From contig JAJDUK010000084.1 of assembly GCA_022826665.1 (NCBI GenBank), positions 1 to 54,817 on the forward strand: a stretch of DNA of 54,817 nt, in the 5' to 3' direction. The DNA comes from Alphaproteobacteria bacterium. Its GTDB lineage: Bacteria; Pseudomonadota; Alphaproteobacteria; UBA828. Each line of letters begins with the position of its first letter. Within the stretch, counting starts at the first letter, position 1. Of this stretch, positions 17,474-26,202 are shown one piece after another. A model generated the notes under the pieces. It was given only the letters and a program-made list of their open reading frames with translations. It had not been told where the DNA came from and searched no databases. Both the position numbers and the translations under genes were made by a program.

Positions 17474-17537
17474 GCTCCGCTGACGCGCCGACAGTATTCA
17501 GATCAGCGCGCACGTTGATGACGCCCTCGTTGCCGGT

Positions 17538-17828
17538 CTAGCCGCCGGTGGCGACCAGCGGATCGATGCGCGAGACGTCGATTGTCGCGCGGGCGCGGTC
17601 GGGATCGTAGAGCCGCTGCAACGCCAGCCGCGACTGTGCGGTCATGCCCAACGACGAATCGATCCGGAGCGCCATGTCCGCCGTGACGGCATGGCGGTAA
17701 CGGACGATTTCGCTGATGCTTTGCGGCGACACGTCGATCGCCTTCGCCAGTCGGTGCTGGCTGATGCCCAGTTCGCCGAGAATCGCCGCCGGATGCTCAC
17801 CGGTATGGATCGCTGCAATGTCGGTCAT
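17538..17828 (-). CDS. higA: HigA-type antitoxin
   Basis: From the ATG at 17828 (two codons after another possible start) the 96-residue protein begins TDIAAIHTGEHPAAIL, the standard opening of HigA/VapI antitoxins, then an HTH_XRE domain (ISQHRLAKAIDVSPQSISEIV, VTADMALRIDSSLGM) and a C-terminal segment RLALQRLYDPDRARATID. HigA neutralises HigB and represses its own promoter. Gene order is toxin first, antitoxin second, as usual for higBA. The antitoxin looks intact while the toxin is frameshifted. Confidence 0.85.
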   Translation of the reverse strand: MTDIAAIHTGEHPAAILGELGISQHRLAKAIDVSPQSISEIVRYRHAVTADMALRIDSSLGMTAQSRLALQRLYDPDRARATIDVSRIDPLVATGG

Positions 17829-18119
17829 GATCAACGTCCTGGCGGTAGTCGGTGATCTCGATCTCGGTCGAACCCTCGTCCGTCCAGCGGACGCACACGC
17901 GCCGTCGATCGCTAGTGCGGATGCTGTGCTGGCTACGACGATTGCCGCTCAGCGTCTGGAGCCGATGAGAGAACAGAAGCCGCAGGTCGGACAGCGCCCT
18001 GGTCGTGACCATCCGGCGAAGGCGCATTCGCGCCCGGCGCTGAATGTCCGGAGGCTGGCGTGAACATGCAGCCCGCGAAAGAGCTGCTCGGCATCCCTGT
18101 TCTTGAACCGCCTCCCCAT
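17797..18119 (-). pseudogene. higB: HigB-type toxin, frameshifted
   Basis: An ATG at 18119 opens MGRRFKNRDAEQLFRGLHV, the usual head of HigB (I/F-K-x-F-x-x-R-D-x-E-x-L-F-x-G). The frame must then shift by one base near 18060 to continue as PPDIQRRARMRLRRM, LQTLSGNRRSQHSIR and RVCVRWTDEG and on to IEITDYR, the core and the V/I-E-I-x-D-Y end of this RelE-fold mRNA endoribonuclease. The 3' end overlaps the higA start by 32 bases. Loss of the toxin with retention of the antitoxin would be harmless, and such an antitoxin can act as an anti-addiction module. Confidence 0.75.
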
Positions 18120-18161
18120 TCGAGATCGCGAGCTGCCCGCGCGAGTGTGGCTCCACGCCGG

Positions 18162-19379
18162 TCAGGAACTTGCCTGGTGCCGGGTGATCTCAACCGGCTC
18201 ACGGTGCTTGTACATGTCCGCGCCGATGCTGGCCGCGACCCTGGCCGCCGACTCCTTGACGGAATCCCGCGCGAGATGCGCGTACCGCGCGGTGGTCTCG
18301 ACTTGCGTGTGACCGAGAAGCCGACCGATCATCGGAAGGGATTCTCCCAGTGCCAGCGCCCTGCTGGCCCAGCTGTGCCGCAGGTCATGAAGCCGCACGT
18401 CGTCGAGTTTCGCGCGGCGCCGGATGATCTCCCACGGCTGGTTGATATTGCGCAGGTGCTCGCCACGCTTCCTGCTCACGATCACCCACGGATTGTCCAG
18501 CACGCGCGGAAGCTCAGAAAGCACCCGCGCCGCCGCCGGCGACAGCGGAACCGCCCGAGGACCCGTCTTGGAATCGGCGAGGTGCAGCACATTCGCTTCC
18601 AGATCCACATCGGTCCAGCGCAGGCCAAGGATCTCGCTGCGTCGGCACCCCGTCAACATCAACAGGCGCAGCGCCGCCACCGCGTGCACCGATATGCCGC
18701 CCTCATGGGCCGCATCGCTCAGCACGCGGCCCAGCCGGCGGAATTCCCCTTCCGTCAGAAAGCGCTCATGCTTTTGGGTTTTGTACTTGGGAAACGCCCG
18801 GCACGGATTGGTGCTTTCTGGGATAAGGCCCCACCCCTCGGCCCGATTGAACATCCGCGACAGGGTGGCGACGACGTGGTTAGCCATCGCAGGCCTGTCC
18901 CGCAGTCTGTAGTGAAGCTCGGCCACTTGTTTCCGTTCCAGGGCCTCGACGGGGACATGGCCCAGAGTGGGAATGATGTGGTTCGAGAGCAGTAAGCGAC
19001 ACAACGTCACCGTCTTTGGCTTGCACCGAACCTCCACGTGGTCATTCAGGTAGCGCTCGGCCAACTCTGCGATCGTCAGGCCATCCTGTTCACCCGATGC
19101 CGAATGCGCGGCGCTCGCCTCCTTCCCCGCCTTGAGGCGGGCGATCATCAAAGTCGCCCGCCGGCGCGCCTGATCGGCCGTCAACACCCCATGCCGGCCC
19201 ACCGTTGCCCGCTTCGACTTGCCCCTCGCGCGGGTCTGCACGATGTACACCTTCTTCCCCGACTCATATGCGCGTAACCCAAACCCCGGGAGGTCCCGGT
19301 CCCAGAACACCGTGTCCTTCTCAACCTTCAGCTCCTCGACCATGCGTCGAGAGATGGACCTGTGGAGCAGCTTGGCCAT
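18162..19379 (-). CDS. Tyrosine recombinase / island integrase (downstream copy)
   Basis: The 405-residue protein has an N-terminal Arm-DNA-binding domain of the DUF4102 kind (residues 5-85, DRDLPGFGLRAYESGKKVYI), a SAM-like core-binding domain (100-195) and a C-terminal catalytic domain. The full set of catalytic residues is present: Arg246 in LTGCRRSEIL, Lys271, His331-x-x-Arg334 in LHDLRHSWAS, His357 in LLGHTQ and nucleophile Tyr366 in TTARYAHL. It cuts and joins DNA at att sites of a genomic island or prophage. It lies 39 bases downstream of a second, clearly related integrase on the same strand, and the two are probably cotranscribed. Confidence 0.92.
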   Translation of the reverse strand: MAKLLHRSISRRMVEELKVEKDTVFWDRDLPGFGLRAYESGKKVYIVQTRARGKSKRATVGRHGVLTADQARRRATLMIARLKAGKEASAAHSASGEQDGLTIAELAERYLNDHVEVRCKPKTVTLCRLLLSNHIIPTLGHVPVEALERKQVAELHYRLRDRPAMANHVVATLSRMFNRAEGWGLIPESTNPCRAFPKYKTQKHERFLTEGEFRRLGRVLSDAAHEGGISVHAVAALRLLMLTGCRRSEILGLRWTDVDLEANVLHLADSKTGPRAVPLSPAAARVLSELPRVLDNPWVIVSRKRGEHLRNINQPWEIIRRRAKLDDVRLHDLRHSWASRALALGESLPMIGRLLGHTQVETTARYAHLARDSVKESAARVAASIGADMYKHREPVEITRHQASS

Positions 19380-19418
19380 CGTTCTCGGTGTCCTCCGATG
19401 CGGCCTGTCTGGCGAAGA

Positions 19419-20609
19419 TCACGCCGCCTTGGTGCGTGGCACCATGATGTCGGCCTCGATGCTGCCCGCCACCTTGGCCGCGGACGCCATCTCCGTGTCC
19501 TGCGCAAGGTGCGCGTAGCGCGCCGTCGTCTGCACCTGGGTGTGACCCAGAAGCCGGCCGATCATCGGAAGGCTCTCGCCAAGCGCTAGCGCTCTACTCG
19601 CCCAGCTATGTCGCAGGTCTTGCAGGCGCACGTCCTTCAGGTCGGCCTCCATGCGCAGCCGGTACCACAGGTCGTTCACATTCCTCAGGTGCCTCCCCGG
19701 CTTCTTGCCCGAAATCACCCACGGATTGCCAGGCACCCGGGGGATTGCGTCCAGCACCGCCTCTACTTCGGGGGTCAGTGGAACCATCCGCCCGCCCGTC
19801 TTGGCCTCCCTCAGACGCAACTCTCCCGAGGTGCGGTCCACGTCGTCCCATCGGAGCGACAGTATCTCGTTGCGCCGACATCCGGTCAGGATCAAGAGCC
19901 GGATCGCGGCGACGGCAGGGGGCCAGACCGTGCCACGGGCTTCGGTCGCGTCGAGGACCCGACCCAGGCGCTGAAACTCTTCGGCGTTCAGGAAGCGCTG
20001 CCGCTTTATCTCTTTGTACTTGCGCACAGACCGGCAAGGGCTCCTCCCCGCCGGATGCAGTCCCCAGAACTCGGCCAGGTTGAACATCTTGGTCAGGATG
20101 TCGATCGCCCTGTTGGCCGTGCTCGGCTGATGCCGAAGTGCGTGATGCAATTCTGCAACATCTTTGCGCTCAAGCGAGCTCAGCGGCTTCGACCCCAGCG
20201 CCGGGAGAATGCTGTTCTTCAGGATCCCCCCGTAGCGCACCGCCGTCGACGGCTTGCAGTTGACCGCGACATGCGCGCTCATGAAGCGATCGGCCAGATC
20301 GGCTACAGTCGGCCCCGTGTCACGCTCAGGGGTGGCCGTTACAGGCTCCAGCCCCGATTTGATCCTGTCGATGATCGCGGCAGCGTCCTTGCGGGCCTGG
20401 TCGGCTGTAATGTCACCGTGCCGGCCCAAGGTGGCTCGTTTCGAGCCCCTCGGCCCCCTGCTTTGCACGACGTACACCTTGCGGCCGGACGGGTAAACGC
20501 GAACGCCGAAGCCCTGCAATTTTCGATCCCAGAAAATGGCGTCCTTGTGCTCCACGGACAGGCCATCGACGGTTCGCTTCGAGATTGTTCGTTCCTGGCG
20601 CGTGTGCAT
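19419..20609 (-). CDS. Tyrosine recombinase / island integrase (upstream copy)
   Basis: From the ATG at 20609 (GAGGAT just upstream; the longer frame to 20672 lacks a ribosome site) the protein has 396 residues with the same three-part build as its neighbour: DUF4102-like arm-binding domain, core-binding domain and catalytic domain. Arg245, Lys270, Arg333, His356 (GHTQVQ) and Tyr365 are present. The first position of the H-x-x-R box is glutamine (LQDLRHSWAS) where the downstream copy has histidine, a change tolerated in some recombinases but possibly weakening. The two proteins are similar along their whole length, so they derive from duplication or from two related islands inserted in tandem. 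Core pho genes begin 0.5 kb beyond, so this is probably the island edge. Confidence 0.92.
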   Translation of the reverse strand: MHTRQERTISKRTVDGLSVEHKDAIFWDRKLQGFGVRVYPSGRKVYVVQSRGPRGSKRATLGRHGDITADQARKDAAAIIDRIKSGLEPVTATPERDTGPTVADLADRFMSAHVAVNCKPSTAVRYGGILKNSILPALGSKPLSSLERKDVAELHHALRHQPSTANRAIDILTKMFNLAEFWGLHPAGRSPCRSVRKYKEIKRQRFLNAEEFQRLGRVLDATEARGTVWPPAVAAIRLLILTGCRRNEILSLRWDDVDRTSGELRLREAKTGGRMVPLTPEVEAVLDAIPRVPGNPWVISGKKPGRHLRNVNDLWYRLRMEADLKDVRLQDLRHSWASRALALGESLPMIGRLLGHTQVQTTARYAHLAQDTEMASAAKVAGSIEADIMVPRTKAA

Positions 20610-20691
20610 GCGATCCTCGCGAGGCCAGAATTCGTATCCCGCCCAGTATGCATTTCCGTAAGCACCACGCAAGCAGGCGGAGTAGAGCTAC

Positions 20692-20711
20692 AGCGTACTG
20701 CCGCGTACGCT
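20692..20711. repeat. Inverted repeat beside the integrase start
   Basis: AGCGTAC (20692-20698) and GTACGCT (20705-20711) form a perfect 7-base inverted repeat with a 6-base centre, about 85 bases upstream of the integrase ATG. The spacing resembles the core of a tyrosine-recombinase crossover site or a small operator. No second copy was found by eye, so att status is not shown. Confidence 0.3.
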
Positions 20712-21078
20712 AGTGGCGGAATCGATACAGGGGCTAAGGTCTAAGTGGCTTGAATGGTGCAGGAAATTAGCAAAACAGCGTAGACAAACGTGGTCAGGAG
20801 TACGAATGACGCATGGGGCCGATAAAGCACAGGCCCTTCTTAATGCTCCCATCCTCCTCATTCGCGCGATTAGAGAGTTCCATGCATGGATCCGCGGCAG
20901 CACACCTTCTAATCGGCACGACCCGCTGCACCGTGAGGATGGTACACGCGGGGTCTGCAGCGCAACCCTGCTCAGCGCAAATTATGAAAGAATTCAGTCA
21001 TCAAAACATTTTCTTATAGGCATGTGATACAAATGTCACAGCTGGCGACATCGCCACCCAACCCACTGCTTCTTGGGC
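20712..21078. other. Intergenic region between integrases and phoB
   Basis: No gene or tRNA is recognised. It probably contains the island junction. The plus-strand stretch 20713-21027 is open but has no ribosome site and no recognisable content. Confidence 0.35.
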
Positions 21079-21771
21079 TCACCCCGTGCTTGAATCGAGG
21101 GCGTAGCCGGCCGAGCGGACGGTCCTGATCAGGTCCGGGCGCCGCCTCGCGTTGAGCGCCTGGCGCAGGCGGCGCACGTGCACATCGACGGTCCGGCTTT
21201 CGATGAAGATATCCGGGCCCCAGACAGAATCGAGCAGCTGCTCGCGCGAGAACACGCGCCCCGGATGCTCCATCAGGTGCCGCAGCAGGCGGAACTCGGT
21301 CGGCCCGAGGTGGATCGAATCGTCCCCCCGCGTCACCCTGTGCCCGGCGAGGTCCATCTTAAGGTCGGCGTAGTGGAGCACCTCGTCGCCGAGTGCCGGC
21401 CGCATGCGCCTCAGAATCGCGCGGATGCGGGCGAGAAGCTCGGCCGGCGAGAAGGGCTTGACCACGTAGTCGTCGGCGCCGCCATCGAGCCCGCGCACCC
21501 GGTCCGACTCTTCGCCGCGCGCCGTCAGCATGACGATGGGGAGCGGCTGCGGATCGGGCCTGCGCCGGATGCGGCGGCAGACCTCGATGCCGGAGAGGGT
21601 GGGCAGCATCCAGTCGAGTACCATCAGGTCGGGGCGCCGCTCGTCCACCATGAGCAGCGCCTCCTCGCCGTCCACGGCCTCGCCCACCTCGAAACCGCCC
21701 TTCTCCAAGTTGTAGCGGAGCAGCGTGAGCAGCGCCGCCTCGTCCTCGACGACCAGAATGTATGGCTTCAT
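21079..21771 (-). CDS. phoB: Phosphate regulon response regulator PhoB
   Basis: The 230-residue protein has a receiver domain (VVEDEAALL, phospho-acceptor Asp in MVLDWMLPTLSG at about residue 53, MLTARGEE, VVKPFSP) and a winged-helix output domain (GPTEFRLLRHLMEHPGRVFS, RTVDVHVRRLRQAL, RSAGYALD). With PhoR it activates phosphate-starvation genes through Pho boxes. Its start overlaps the phoU stop by 4 bases. It is the last gene of the pstCAB-phoU-phoB operon, and the kinase gene phoR is the first gene upstream. Confidence 0.95.
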   Translation of the reverse strand: MKPYILVVEDEAALLTLLRYNLEKGGFEVGEAVDGEEALLMVDERRPDLMVLDWMLPTLSGIEVCRRIRRRPDPQPLPIVMLTARGEESDRVRGLDGGADDYVVKPFSPAELLARIRAILRRMRPALGDEVLHYADLKMDLAGHRVTRGDDSIHLGPTEFRLLRHLMEHPGRVFSREQLLDSVWGPDIFIESRTVDVHVRRLRQALNARRRPDLIRTVRSAGYALDSSTG

Positions 21772-22496
21772 GGTGCCGTCGCCTCCGTCTCGTCGCTCGC
21801 CTGGTGGAAGGACGTCACGTCGCCCTTGGGCCGCTCCTCCTCCACCGGGGTGCCTGTCACCACGTAGCTCACGGTCTCGGCGATGTTGGTCGCGTGGTCG
21901 CCGATCCGCTCGATGTTCTTGGCGATGAAAAGCAGGTGCGTGCAGGCGGTGATGCGGCGCGGGTCCTCCATCATGTAGGTGAGCAGCTCGCGGAAGAGGC
22001 TGTTATACGATTCGTCCACATCCTCGTCGCGCCGCCAGACCGCCATGGCGCGCTCGACATCGCGGTCCCTGAATGAATCCAGCACGTCCTTGATCATCCC
22101 CTGGGTGATACCCGCCATCCGCGAGATCGCGTGAGTCAGCCGGATCGGGTCGATCTCCTGAATGGCGATGGAGCGCTTGGCGACGTTGGCGGCGTAATCC
22201 CCCATGCGCTCGAGATCGCTCGCCACCTTGAGCGAGGCGGTGATGACCCGGAGGTCCACGGCGACCGGCTGGCGCAGCGCGAGGATGCGCACCGCGAGCT
22301 GGTCGATCTCGGACTCCAGCGCGTCCACCCGCTTGTCCTCGGTGATCACGCTGGACGCGAGCTCGTCGTCGCGGCGGGCCAGCGAGGCGATGGAGGCCGC
22401 GAGCTGCTGCTCGACGATGCCGCCCATCTCCAGGATCGCGTTGTTCATGCGATCCAGCTCCTCGTCATAGGCCTTGACCGTGTGCTCGGCAGCCAT
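21768..22496 (-). CDS. phoU: Phosphate transport regulator PhoU
   Basis: The 242-residue protein has two PhoU repeats of three helices. Typical stretches are YDEELDRMNNAILEMGGIVE at the start, QPVAVDLRVITASLKVASDL and ERMGDYAANVAKRS in the first repeat, and ARRITA-type NIERIGDHATNIAE in the second, where the acidic residues bind metal. PhoU links the PstSCAB transporter to PhoR and represses the Pho response when phosphate is plentiful. It lies 35 bases after pstB. Confidence 0.95.
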   Translation of the reverse strand: MAAEHTVKAYDEELDRMNNAILEMGGIVEQQLAASIASLARRDDELASSVITEDKRVDALESEIDQLAVRILALRQPVAVDLRVITASLKVASDLERMGDYAANVAKRSIAIQEIDPIRLTHAISRMAGITQGMIKDVLDSFRDRDVERAMAVWRRDEDVDESYNSLFRELLTYMMEDPRRITACTHLLFIAKNIERIGDHATNIAETVSYVVTGTPVEEERPKGDVTSFHQASDETEATAP

Positions 22497-22531
22497 CGGT
22501 CGCTCTCCTTGCCTTCAGCCTCCGTCCGCGC

Positions 22532-23392
<861 letters not shown>

Positions 23393-23410
23393 GGTACCAC
23401 TCCCGCCCGC

Positions 23411-24721
23411 CTACCAGCGGATCTCGAATTTGCGCCTGAGATAGATCGCCACCGCGTTCATCAGGATCAGGAACGCCAGCAGCACCAGTATGGCCGCCGA
23501 GACCTTCTCGACGAAGCCGCGCTCCGGGCTATCGGCCCAGAGGAAGATTTGCACCGGCAGCGCCGTCGCCGGATCGAAGGGGCCACCGGGGATATCGACG
23601 ATGAAGGCCACCATCCCGATCATAAGCAGCGGCGCGGTCTCGCCCAGCGCTCTCGCCATGCCGATGATCGTGCCAGTGAGGATTCCTGGCGTCGCCAGCG
23701 GCAGCACGTGGTGGAACACCACCTGGATCGGCGACGCGCCGACTCCGTAGGCACCCTCGCGGATCGACGGCGGCACCGCCTTGAGCGCGGAGCGGGCCGC
23801 GATGATGATCGTCGGAAGCGTCATCAGGGTGAGCGTGAGCCCGCCCACAATGGGCGCGGAGCGCGGCAGGTGGAACAGGTTGATGAACACCGCGAGCCCC
23901 AGCAGGCCGAACACGATGGAGGGCACTGCCGCAAGGTTGTTGATGTTGACCTCGATCATGTCGGTGATGCGGTTCTTGGGCGCGAACTCCTCCAGATAGA
24001 TGGCTGCGGTCACGCCGATGGGGAAGGTTAGCACCAGCGTGACCAGCAGCATGTAGAACGAGCCCGCAATGGCCCCGCCGATGCCGGCGATCTCCGGCTC
24101 CCGCGAATCCGCGTTGACGAAGAACTCGCCATTGAACCCGGTCTCCACGAAGCCGGCAGCGTCAAACGTATCGATCCAGGCAATCTGCTGGTCGTCGAGG
24201 CGGCGCTCGTCCTCCGGTACGTCGCGGGGCGCGCTTCCCTTGATCAGCATGTCCACGTCGCTGGATGCGGTGAGCCAGACACGTTGTGTGGTACCGACGA
24301 TCGAAGGATCATCGACCAGCAGCTCCCGCAGCTCGAAGCGCGCGGCCGTGCTCACGAGCTTCAAGAGCTTGCGCCGCTCCTTCCGCGCCGTCACCTCGGG
24401 GAAGGCGGCGAAGACGGATTCGCGCAAGAGCTTGCCGTAGTTCGCTTTTTGTAGCTCATCTCTGCTCGGGGCCTCGCCGACACCGAGTACCTTGGGGTCG
24501 AAGTCGACCTCCAGCGCGACCGAGGTGCGCACGAAGGCGGGGTAGCCTTCGGCGATCACGCTCCCGATTAGAAGCGCGAGAAAGCCCAGCGCGACGGCCA
24601 CGGCGATGATGCCGTAGGCCTTGAAGCGCCGCTCGGCACGGTAGCGCCGCCGCAGCCTGCGTTTCGTCCAGTCCGCGTCCTGCCAAGCGTTGGCGAGTCG
24701 CGGTTCAGCGAGGTCAGTCAT
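23411..24721 (-). CDS. pstA: Phosphate ABC transporter permease PstA, extended type
   Basis: The 436-residue protein is about 140 residues longer than E. coli PstA. After a cytoplasmic arginine-rich head and one membrane helix (GIIAVAVALGFLALLIGSVI) there is a periplasmic insertion of about 150 residues (the DUF3333-type region of alphaproteobacterial PstA). The ABC permease core follows with six helices and the EAA-like loop (IREGAYGVGASPIQVVFHHV). It forms the phosphate channel with PstC. Its start overlaps the pstC stop by 8 bases, which implies coupled translation. Confidence 0.93.
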   Translation of the reverse strand: MTDLAEPRLANAWQDADWTKRRLRRRYRAERRFKAYGIIAVAVALGFLALLIGSVIAEGYPAFVRTSVALEVDFDPKVLGVGEAPSRDELQKANYGKLLRESVFAAFPEVTARKERRKLLKLVSTAARFELRELLVDDPSIVGTTQRVWLTASSDVDMLIKGSAPRDVPEDERRLDDQQIAWIDTFDAAGFVETGFNGEFFVNADSREPEIAGIGGAIAGSFYMLLVTLVLTFPIGVTAAIYLEEFAPKNRITDMIEVNINNLAAVPSIVFGLLGLAVFINLFHLPRSAPIVGGLTLTLMTLPTIIIAARSALKAVPPSIREGAYGVGASPIQVVFHHVLPLATPGILTGTIIGMARALGETAPLLMIGMVAFIVDIPGGPFDPATALPVQIFLWADSPERGFVEKVSAAILVLLAFLILMNAVAIYLRRKFEIRW

Positions 24722-26096
24722 ACTGCTCCCAGTATTTCCGCGAGATGTGCAGCGCGAAGATGTTGAGTGCGAGCGTCACCACGAAGAGCATCAGGCCGAG
24801 CGCGAAGGCGGCCAGGGTCTTGGCGCTGTCGAATTCCTGATCGCCCACCAGCAGCGTGACGATCTGCACCGTGACCGTGGTCACCGCGTCGAGCGGATTG
24901 GCCGTGAGGTTGGCCGCGAGGCCTGCCGCCATGACCACGATCATGGTCTCCCCGATGGCGCGGCTCACCGCGAGCAAGCAGGCGGCGACGATCCCCGGCA
25001 GCGCCGCCGGCAGGATCACCTTGACCACGGTCTCCGACTTGGTCGCTCCCATGGCGAGCGAGCCTTCGCGCAACGAGTTAGGCACCGCGACGATGGCGTC
25101 GTCGCTCAGCGACGAGATGAAGGGGATGATCATGATGCCCATGACGACGCCGGCGGCGAGCGCGCTCTCCGACGCCACGTCGAGGCCGATGGATTCGCCG
25201 ATTCCCCTGACCGCCGGCGCCACCACCAGTGCCGCGAAGAAGCCGTAGACGACCGTCGGCACGCCGGCCAGGATCTCGAGGATTGGCTTGGTCACGTTGC
25301 GGAACCGGGGGCTCGCGAACTCCGCCATGTAGATCGCGGCGAAGAGGCCGACCGGGAGTGCCACCAGCATCGCGATCAGCGTGATCATCAGCGTGCCGGT
25401 GAAGAGCGGGATGGCGCCGAAGGCGCCGGTGCTGCCCACCTGATCGGCGCGGATGGCGGTCTGCGGGCTCCACTTCAGGCCGAACAGGAAATCCCAGAAT
25501 GGGATGATCGAGAAGAAGCGGATCGATTCGAACAGCACCGAGAGAACGATGCCGATGGTGGTGACGATGGCGACGCAGGAGGAGAGGATGAGTACGATGT
25601 TCACCACCCGCTCGACCTTGTTGCGGGCGCGCAAGCCCGGCGATACGCGCCGCCAGGCCCAGCCGAAGCCGGCGCCGCCCAAGGTCACGCCGATGGCCAG
25701 CACCGCGGCCTGCGCCGTGGATTTCATGCTGGCGTAGCGATCCGCCGCCGCCTGCATGGCCGGGTCGACTTCGCGGCTCACCACGTCGCCCGAGGCCAGA
25801 TTGCGCACGTCGTTGAGCAGGAGACCGATCATCGCCTCCGATTGCTCCGCCACCGTAGGCCCGAGGTAGGAGAGCAGCAGCGCCTCCAGAATCGGCGCTT
25901 CAATAATCAGCCAGACGATGAGGACGATGCCCGATGGGATGCCGCACCAGAGCGCCACGTACCAGCCGTGATAGCTCGGCATGGAGTGGAGCTTACTGAG
26001 ATTGGTGCCGGCGGCCCGGAGCGCGCGGCGGCGGCCGAAATAGAGGCCGATGACCGCGAGCGCCAAGACTGCAATGAGGAGGATGGTGAGCTGCAC
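24714..26096 (-). CDS. pstC: Phosphate ABC transporter permease PstC, extended type
   Basis: The 460-residue protein has an N-terminal helix (LTILLIAVLALAVIGLYFG), further helices with loops that enlarge it relative to E. coli PstC (319 residues), and the BPD_transp_1 permease core with the coupling loop SLREGSLAMGATKSETVVKV. It is first of the pst operon here. There is no pstS ahead of it; the gene upstream is phoR. A sequence resembling a Pho box overlaps the end of phoR about 90 bases before the start, so PhoB probably controls it. Confidence 0.93.
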   Translation of the reverse strand: MQLTILLIAVLALAVIGLYFGRRRALRAAGTNLSKLHSMPSYHGWYVALWCGIPSGIVLIVWLIIEAPILEALLLSYLGPTVAEQSEAMIGLLLNDVRNLASGDVVSREVDPAMQAAADRYASMKSTAQAAVLAIGVTLGGAGFGWAWRRVSPGLRARNKVERVVNIVLILSSCVAIVTTIGIVLSVLFESIRFFSIIPFWDFLFGLKWSPQTAIRADQVGSTGAFGAIPLFTGTLMITLIAMLVALPVGLFAAIYMAEFASPRFRNVTKPILEILAGVPTVVYGFFAALVVAPAVRGIGESIGLDVASESALAAGVVMGIMIIPFISSLSDDAIVAVPNSLREGSLAMGATKSETVVKVILPAALPGIVAACLLAVSRAIGETMIVVMAAGLAANLTANPLDAVTTVTVQIVTLLVGDQEFDSAKTLAAFALGLMLFVVTLALNIFALHISRKYWEQYD

Positions 26097-26184
26097 GCCG
26101 TCGGCCGCCCCTGCCCCGTGCGCCCGGTCAGGCGAGCGCTAGCCTCACCCTACGAACGGGCCGATTCAGGGATAAGTCAGTTTC

Positions 26185-26202
26185 GTTACGATTTTGTGAC
26201 GG
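26185..26202 (-). promoter_or_regulatory. Putative Pho box upstream of pstC
   Basis: On the minus strand CCGTCACAAAATCGTAAC fits the PhoB site layout: two 7-base direct repeats of the CTGTCAT kind 11 bases apart with an AT-rich centre. It overlaps the phoR stop codon and lies about 90 bases before the pstC start, a normal place for a PhoB-activated promoter. Confidence 0.45.

Noticed and set aside
17238-17513. A 91-codon minus-strand frame overlapping the head of the LURP-one frame
   Set aside because: It has no ribosome site, odd composition and no recognisable motif; it seems to be non-coding or decayed DNA.
21024-21045. Pho-box-like word near the end of phoB
   Set aside because: TGATACAAATGTCACAGC has only part of the repeat pattern and lies downstream of phoB with no gene start to control.
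20692-21078. tRNA gene as attachment site of the island
   Set aside because: No GGTTCRA T-loop with a matching acceptor stem is visible on either strand.
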